35,379 bases of DNA from NCBI GenBank assembly GCA_021107535.1, contig JAIOSQ010000159.1, positions 1-35,379 of the forward strand. The letters run 5' to 3'. A program made the position numbers and the translations under genes. Positions 32,219 to 35,379 of this stretch are shown piece by piece. Each line of letters starts with the position of its first letter. The stretch's first letter is position 1. This stretch comes from Bacteroidales bacterium (GTDB lineage Bacteria; Bacteroidota; Bacteroidia; Bacteroidales; B18-G4). The notes under the pieces are model-generated. The model had not been told where the DNA came from. It ran no database searches and worked only from the letters and a program-made list of their open reading frames with translations.

Positions 32219-32226
32219 TATCTTCG
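32219..32226 (+). promoter_or_regulatory. Possible yebC promoter, -7 element TATCTTCG
   Basis: TATCTTCG differs from TAnnTTTG at one position and lies 41 nt before the yebC ATG. Confidence 0.35.
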
Positions 32227-32267
32227 CATTCCATTAACAACAATAGTATTATTTAAAATCAAACATC

Positions 32268-33008
32268 ATGTCAGGTCACAGTAAATGGTCCACGATCAAA
32301 AGGAAAAAGGGTGCGAATGATGCCAAAAGATCCAAGATATTCTCAAAGATAATTAAAGATATCACTATTGCAGTGAAAGATGGCGGTGCGGATCCTGAGG
32401 GGAACCCAAGGCTGAGGCTGGTCATTGCCAATGCCAAAGGCGCCAGTATGCCCAAAGACAATATCCAACGTGCCATCAATAAAGGAAAAGATAAAGATGC
32501 CAGCAACTTCCTTGAATATACCTTTGAAGGCTATCTCCCCCATGGCATTGCTGCTTATGTTGAATGTACTTCCGATAACCAGCAGCGTACCGTAAGTAAT
32601 GTTCGCTCAATATTTAATAAATTCAGCGGTAACCTCGGGACACACGGTTCTTTGAGTTTTATGTTCGACCGCAAGGGTGTTTTCATGATTCCCCTGGGTG
32701 ATCTAGACCAGGATGAATTTGAGCTGGAGATGATCGATGCCGGGGCGGAGGATATTGTTGTTGAAGATAATTTTATCACTGTGACCACTGTCATGGAAGA
32801 TTTCGGCTCGCTCATGAAAAAGCTCGAAGAACTCGGAGTGGAACCTGAAAACGCTGAGTTACAAAGGATCTCGAAAGAAAGCATAAACCTCAGTGTGGAA
32901 GATGCAAAAAAGATCATGAAGATCGTGGAAGCTTTTGAAGACGATGATGATGTCCAAAATGTGTTCCACAATATGGACATCACAGATGAATTGATTGAGG
33001 CGATGTAA
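32268..33008 (+). CDS. yebC: YebC/PmpR/TACO1-family protein
   Basis: A 246-residue protein with the family start MSGHSKWSTIKRKKGANDAK (1-20), followed by KIFSKIIKDITIAVKDGG and GASMPKDNIQRAINKGKDKD, the mid-region YLPHGIAAYVECTSDNQQRT, and an acidic tail. Members have been called transcription regulators; more recent work on YebC and mitochondrial TACO1 points to relief of ribosome stalling at proline-rich stretches. It stands alone with its own terminator, and the next gene begins 362 nt later. Confidence 0.95.
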   Translation: MSGHSKWSTIKRKKGANDAKRSKIFSKIIKDITIAVKDGGADPEGNPRLRLVIANAKGASMPKDNIQRAINKGKDKDASNFLEYTFEGYLPHGIAAYVECTSDNQQRTVSNVRSIFNKFSGNLGTHGSLSFMFDRKGVFMIPLGDLDQDEFELEMIDAGAEDIVVEDNFITVTTVMEDFGSLMKKLEELGVEPENAELQRISKESINLSVEDAKKIMKIVEAFEDDDDVQNVFHNMDITDELIEAM

Positions 33009-33032
33009 TTTAGAATTAAAAAATATAACACG

Positions 33033-33062
33033 GCAGCTTTCCATGGAAGGCTGCTTTTTTTT
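33033..33062 (+). terminator. Intrinsic terminator after yebC
   Basis: GCAGCTTTCC-AT-GGAAGGCTGC with one G-U pair, followed by eight T. Strong. It lies 24 nt after the stop codon. Confidence 0.9.
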
Positions 33063-33080
33063 GCTTCGAGAGGCGGGAAA
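33057..33080. repeat. Short palindromic repeat, copy 2 (T6 then GCTTCGAGAGGC)
   Basis: A 24-nt pattern matching 3192-3215 at 21 positions. Its T run is shared with the yebC terminator. Confidence 0.4.
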
Positions 33081-33307
33081 GGGAGTATAAAAACTGAGTC
33101 TCGCTAATTTAAAACCAATATAAATTAACTTAATGAGAGATAAAATAAATTCCAACAATAATCAGCATATTTTTCTCATTAACAAACACTTATACAATAA
33201 GCCTTGTGATGTTATTCAAACACCCCTAACATAACACCTTAATTTACTGATATTTAAAGCACTCTACATCTGTCTTCATTCCGATTTTTATCTTATAAAA
33301 ATTATAC
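33081..33307. other. AT-rich intergenic region before the porin gene
   Basis: Very AT-rich (mostly A/T with few G). No open frame, RNA gene or recognised repeat was seen. It leads to the promoter at 33308. Confidence 0.5.
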
Positions 33308-33315
33308 TAATTTTG
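33308..33315 (+). promoter_or_regulatory. Promoter of the porin gene, -7 element TAATTTTG
   Basis: TAATTTTG fits TAnnTTTG and lies 55 nt before ATG 33371. It may also serve acs downstream. Confidence 0.6.
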
Positions 33316-33370
33316 TGCCCTAATGAATTAACTGTTAATTTATTAACACTAAATTATAAGCATCCATTAC

Positions 33371-34636
33371 ATGAAAAAAAGTTTATTTTTAGTATTATTT
33401 TCAGTTATCCTGACTGCCACCTCCATCGCCCAGGATAACAATAGTTTTGGGATCAGGTTCTCCGGATTTGTCAAAACAGATATCTTCTGGGATTCCAGGC
33501 AGACCGTAGCAGCCCGGGAAGGTCACTTTTTACTCTATCCTCAAAATGAAAAACTGGATGCCAACGGCGAAGATATCAACGCCAAAGCTAACTTCAACAT
33601 GCTCTCCATCCAGACCAGGCTGCGCGGAACCATAACCGGCCCCGATGCCCTGGGTGCAAAAACATCAGGTATTATTGAGGGAGCATTCTTCGGCCACACA
33701 AGTGGTGACATCAACGGCTTCAGGCTACGCCATGCATTTGTAAAACTTAACTGGACAAGAACTGAACTACTCGTCGGGCAATACTGGCATCCGGCATTTG
33801 TCACCTATTGTTTCCCCGGGGTAGTATCCTTCAACACTGGTGCGCCATTCATCCCCTTTACCAGGAACCCCCAAATCAGGATTACCCAGAAGCTTGGGAA
33901 GATCAATCTCATGGCCACTGTTCTGAGCCAACTCGACTTTTTGAGCACAGGCCCTGATGGCGTCAGTGCAAAATATTTTCGCAATAGCGCCTTACCGGCC
34001 CTCAACCTTCGCTTCGAATACAGGAATGTGAACACAGATGAAAACAAAGAATTTCTTATCGGTGCGAGTGTGAACTTTAAAATGCTGACCCCGCGCCTGG
34101 CTACCGACAGTAATTATAAAACTTCAGAAACAGTTACGTCCATATCAGAAACCTTCTATCTAAAACTTAAATTTCCCAAGATTACTTTCAAACTGCAGGG
34201 AGTATATGCACAGGATCCTTTCAACTGGCTAATGATCGGTGGTTATGCTGCGGAAAACATCTCCGACCCGATGAAGGACTACAGGAATTATGTACCCATC
34301 ACCACTGCCTCCGGCTGGCTTGATGTACATAGCAATGGGAAGAAATGGCAGGTAGGACTGCTCGTCGGATATGCCCAAAATATGGGAGCAGGGAAAGATT
34401 TTCTGCACAACGTAAACAAAGGTGATAATTTTGTCTACCAACGCGGAGCAGACATTGCCTATCTCTACAGAATCTCACCCCGCTTCGTTTATAATTCAGG
34501 CAAATTCAGGGTCGCCCCTGAGATTGAATATACTGTCGCTGCCTATGGCAAAACCATTGAAGCCAATGGCATTGTAAAAGACACAAAAGAAATAGGAAAC
34601 CTACGCTTTCTCTTAGGCTTCTACTATTTCTTTTAA
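33371..34636 (+). CDS. Porin-like outer-membrane beta-barrel protein
   Basis: A 421-residue exported protein. Signal peptide 1-20 (MKKSLFLVLFSVILTATSIA, cleaved before QDNN). The mature part alternates hydrophobic and polar residues as in a 16-18-strand barrel, and ends with an aromatic strand (LLGFYYFF), as outer-membrane proteins do. Residues RLRHAFVKLNW and LLVGQYWHPAF resemble DcaP-like or trimeric porins (weak, by eye). Lying 59 nt before acs, with no terminator seen between, it may import a small acid used by that enzyme; this is inference from adjacency. Confidence 0.75.
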   Translation: MKKSLFLVLFSVILTATSIAQDNNSFGIRFSGFVKTDIFWDSRQTVAAREGHFLLYPQNEKLDANGEDINAKANFNMLSIQTRLRGTITGPDALGAKTSGIIEGAFFGHTSGDINGFRLRHAFVKLNWTRTELLVGQYWHPAFVTYCFPGVVSFNTGAPFIPFTRNPQIRITQKLGKINLMATVLSQLDFLSTGPDGVSAKYFRNSALPALNLRFEYRNVNTDENKEFLIGASVNFKMLTPRLATDSNYKTSETVTSISETFYLKLKFPKITFKLQGVYAQDPFNWLMIGGYAAENISDPMKDYRNYVPITTASGWLDVHSNGKKWQVGLLVGYAQNMGAGKDFLHNVNKGDNFVYQRGADIAYLYRISPRFVYNSGKFRVAPEIEYTVAAYGKTIEANGIVKDTKEIGNLRFLLGFYYFF

Positions 34637-34695
34637 TCAAGCTGTAAATCAAAAAATCAATAAATAAATTTTCAACATTTAAAATTATAAACACT

Positions 34696-35379
34696 ATGAC
34701 AAACAAAATCACCAGTCTGTTGGAATATTTCCAGAAATACCAGGAAAGCGTTGACAATCCTGAAGGCTTCTGGGGAAATATTGCCGAAGACTATATCTGG
34801 AGAAAAAAATGGGATAAAGTTCTTGAATGGAACTTTACCGAACCAAATGTGAATTGGTTCGTGAACGGTAAACTGAACATCACTGAAAACATTTTCGAAA
34901 GGAACCTTCCACACCGGAAAGACCAGACCGCATTGCTCTGGGAACCTAATGATCCAAATGAAGAAGCAGTTTCCATCACCTATGGTGAACTTTACGAAAA
35001 AGTAAGCCAGTTTGCCAATGCCATGAAGAACCTGGGTGTTAAGAAAGGTGACCGTGTGTCGCTTTATCTTCCCATGATCATCGAGCTTCCCATTGCCATG
35101 CTTGCATGTGCCAGGATCGGAGCCATCCATTCCATCGTATTTGCAGGATTCTCAGCCAACGCACTTGCCGACCGCATCAATGACTCACTCTGTAAGCTTG
35201 TGATTACATCAGATGGCGGTTACCGTGGAACCAAGAGCATTCCGCTGAAAAGCATCGTAGACGAGGCTGTGGAAACATGCCCTTCAGTCGACAATGTGAT
35301 CGTTTTTAAACGCACAGGCGAAAACATCAACTGGGTTGAAGGCAGAGATGTTTGGTGGCATGATGCCATTGAAGGTATG
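34696..35379 (+). CDS. acs: Acetyl-CoA synthetase, partial (C-terminus off the right edge)
   Basis: The first 228 codons of an ACS-type AMP-forming ligase (full family length is about 640-650). The N-terminal cap has FWGNIAEDYIWRKKWDKVLE and NWFVNGKLNITENIFERNL, then the adenylation domain begins (YGELYEKVSQFANAMKNLGV, KKGDRVSLYLPMIIELPIAM, GAIHSIVFAGFSANALADRI, ITSDGGYRGTKSIPLK). It activates acetate to acetyl-CoA. The catalytic A3 loop and C-terminal lysine lie outside the window and cannot be checked. Start ATG 34696. Same strand as the porin-like gene. Confidence 0.95.
   Translation, partial: MTNKITSLLEYFQKYQESVDNPEGFWGNIAEDYIWRKKWDKVLEWNFTEPNVNWFVNGKLNITENIFERNLPHRKDQTALLWEPNDPNEEAVSITYGELYEKVSQFANAMKNLGVKKGDRVSLYLPMIIELPIAMLACARIGAIHSIVFAGFSANALADRINDSLCKLVITSDGGYRGTKSIPLKSIVDEAVETCPSVDNVIVFKRTGENINWVEGRDVWWHDAIEGM

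Overview
The window reads as chromosome of a Bacteroidota member, probably Bacteroidales-like. The evidence is: many promoters of the Bacteroidetes type (TAnnTTTG at -7) in front of genes and almost no Shine-Dalgarno sites; a secreted protein with a type IX secretion (type B) C-terminal sorting domain; families common in this phylum (DUF2723 glycosyltransferase, DUF2807 'head GIN' domain, S23-type four-helix-bundle protein, ECF sigma with a membrane anti-sigma); and the gene order rel-fur-purA. Most of it is housekeeping sequence, with small accessory pieces and repeats between the genes. The species cannot be named from sequence alone.

Layout. 1-3101 (minus): cupin, rsgA (ribosome-maturation GTPase), a CBS-domain protein, then a one-POTRA Omp85-like outer-membrane protein that runs off the left edge. 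3190-5300: a hipBA toxin-antitoxin operon between two 79-bp direct repeats (77/79 identical). 5299-8620: dprA, diverging from a MurG-like glycosyltransferase, then lgt. 8651-11698 (minus): a 1015-residue DUF2723 membrane glycosyltransferase. 11876-16777: tRNA-Gln(UUG), a hairpin terminator, then rimP-nusA-infB. 16823-20912 (minus): the stringent factor rel broken into two overlapping reading frames, a cysteine-poor Fur-family regulator, and purA. 21044-23659: large T9SS cargo protein. 23676-25699 (minus): a GAPDH-like gene without the catalytic cysteine, overlapping a normal gap gene by 4 nt. 26121-27908: lepA. 27993-31916: four-helix-bundle gene, ECF sigma, anti-sigma, and a DUF2807/beta-barrel protein, separated by AT-rich simple repeats. 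32268-35379: yebC, a porin-like protein, and the start of acs.

How the genes fit together. Translation and RNA factors dominate (rimP, nusA, infB, lepA, rsgA, yebC, tRNA-Gln). Envelope biogenesis is the second theme (Omp85-like protein, lgt, DUF2723 enzyme, porin, T9SS cargo, and a sigma/anti-sigma pair beside an outer-membrane protein). Central metabolism is represented by gap, purA and acs.

The most unusual items are the coupled cysteine-less GAPDH paralogue, the split rel whose break makes a GTGA stop/start overlap, the repeat-flanked hipBA module with a tidy operator layout, and the several families of spacer repeats. No CRISPR array, complete insertion sequence or prophage was seen.
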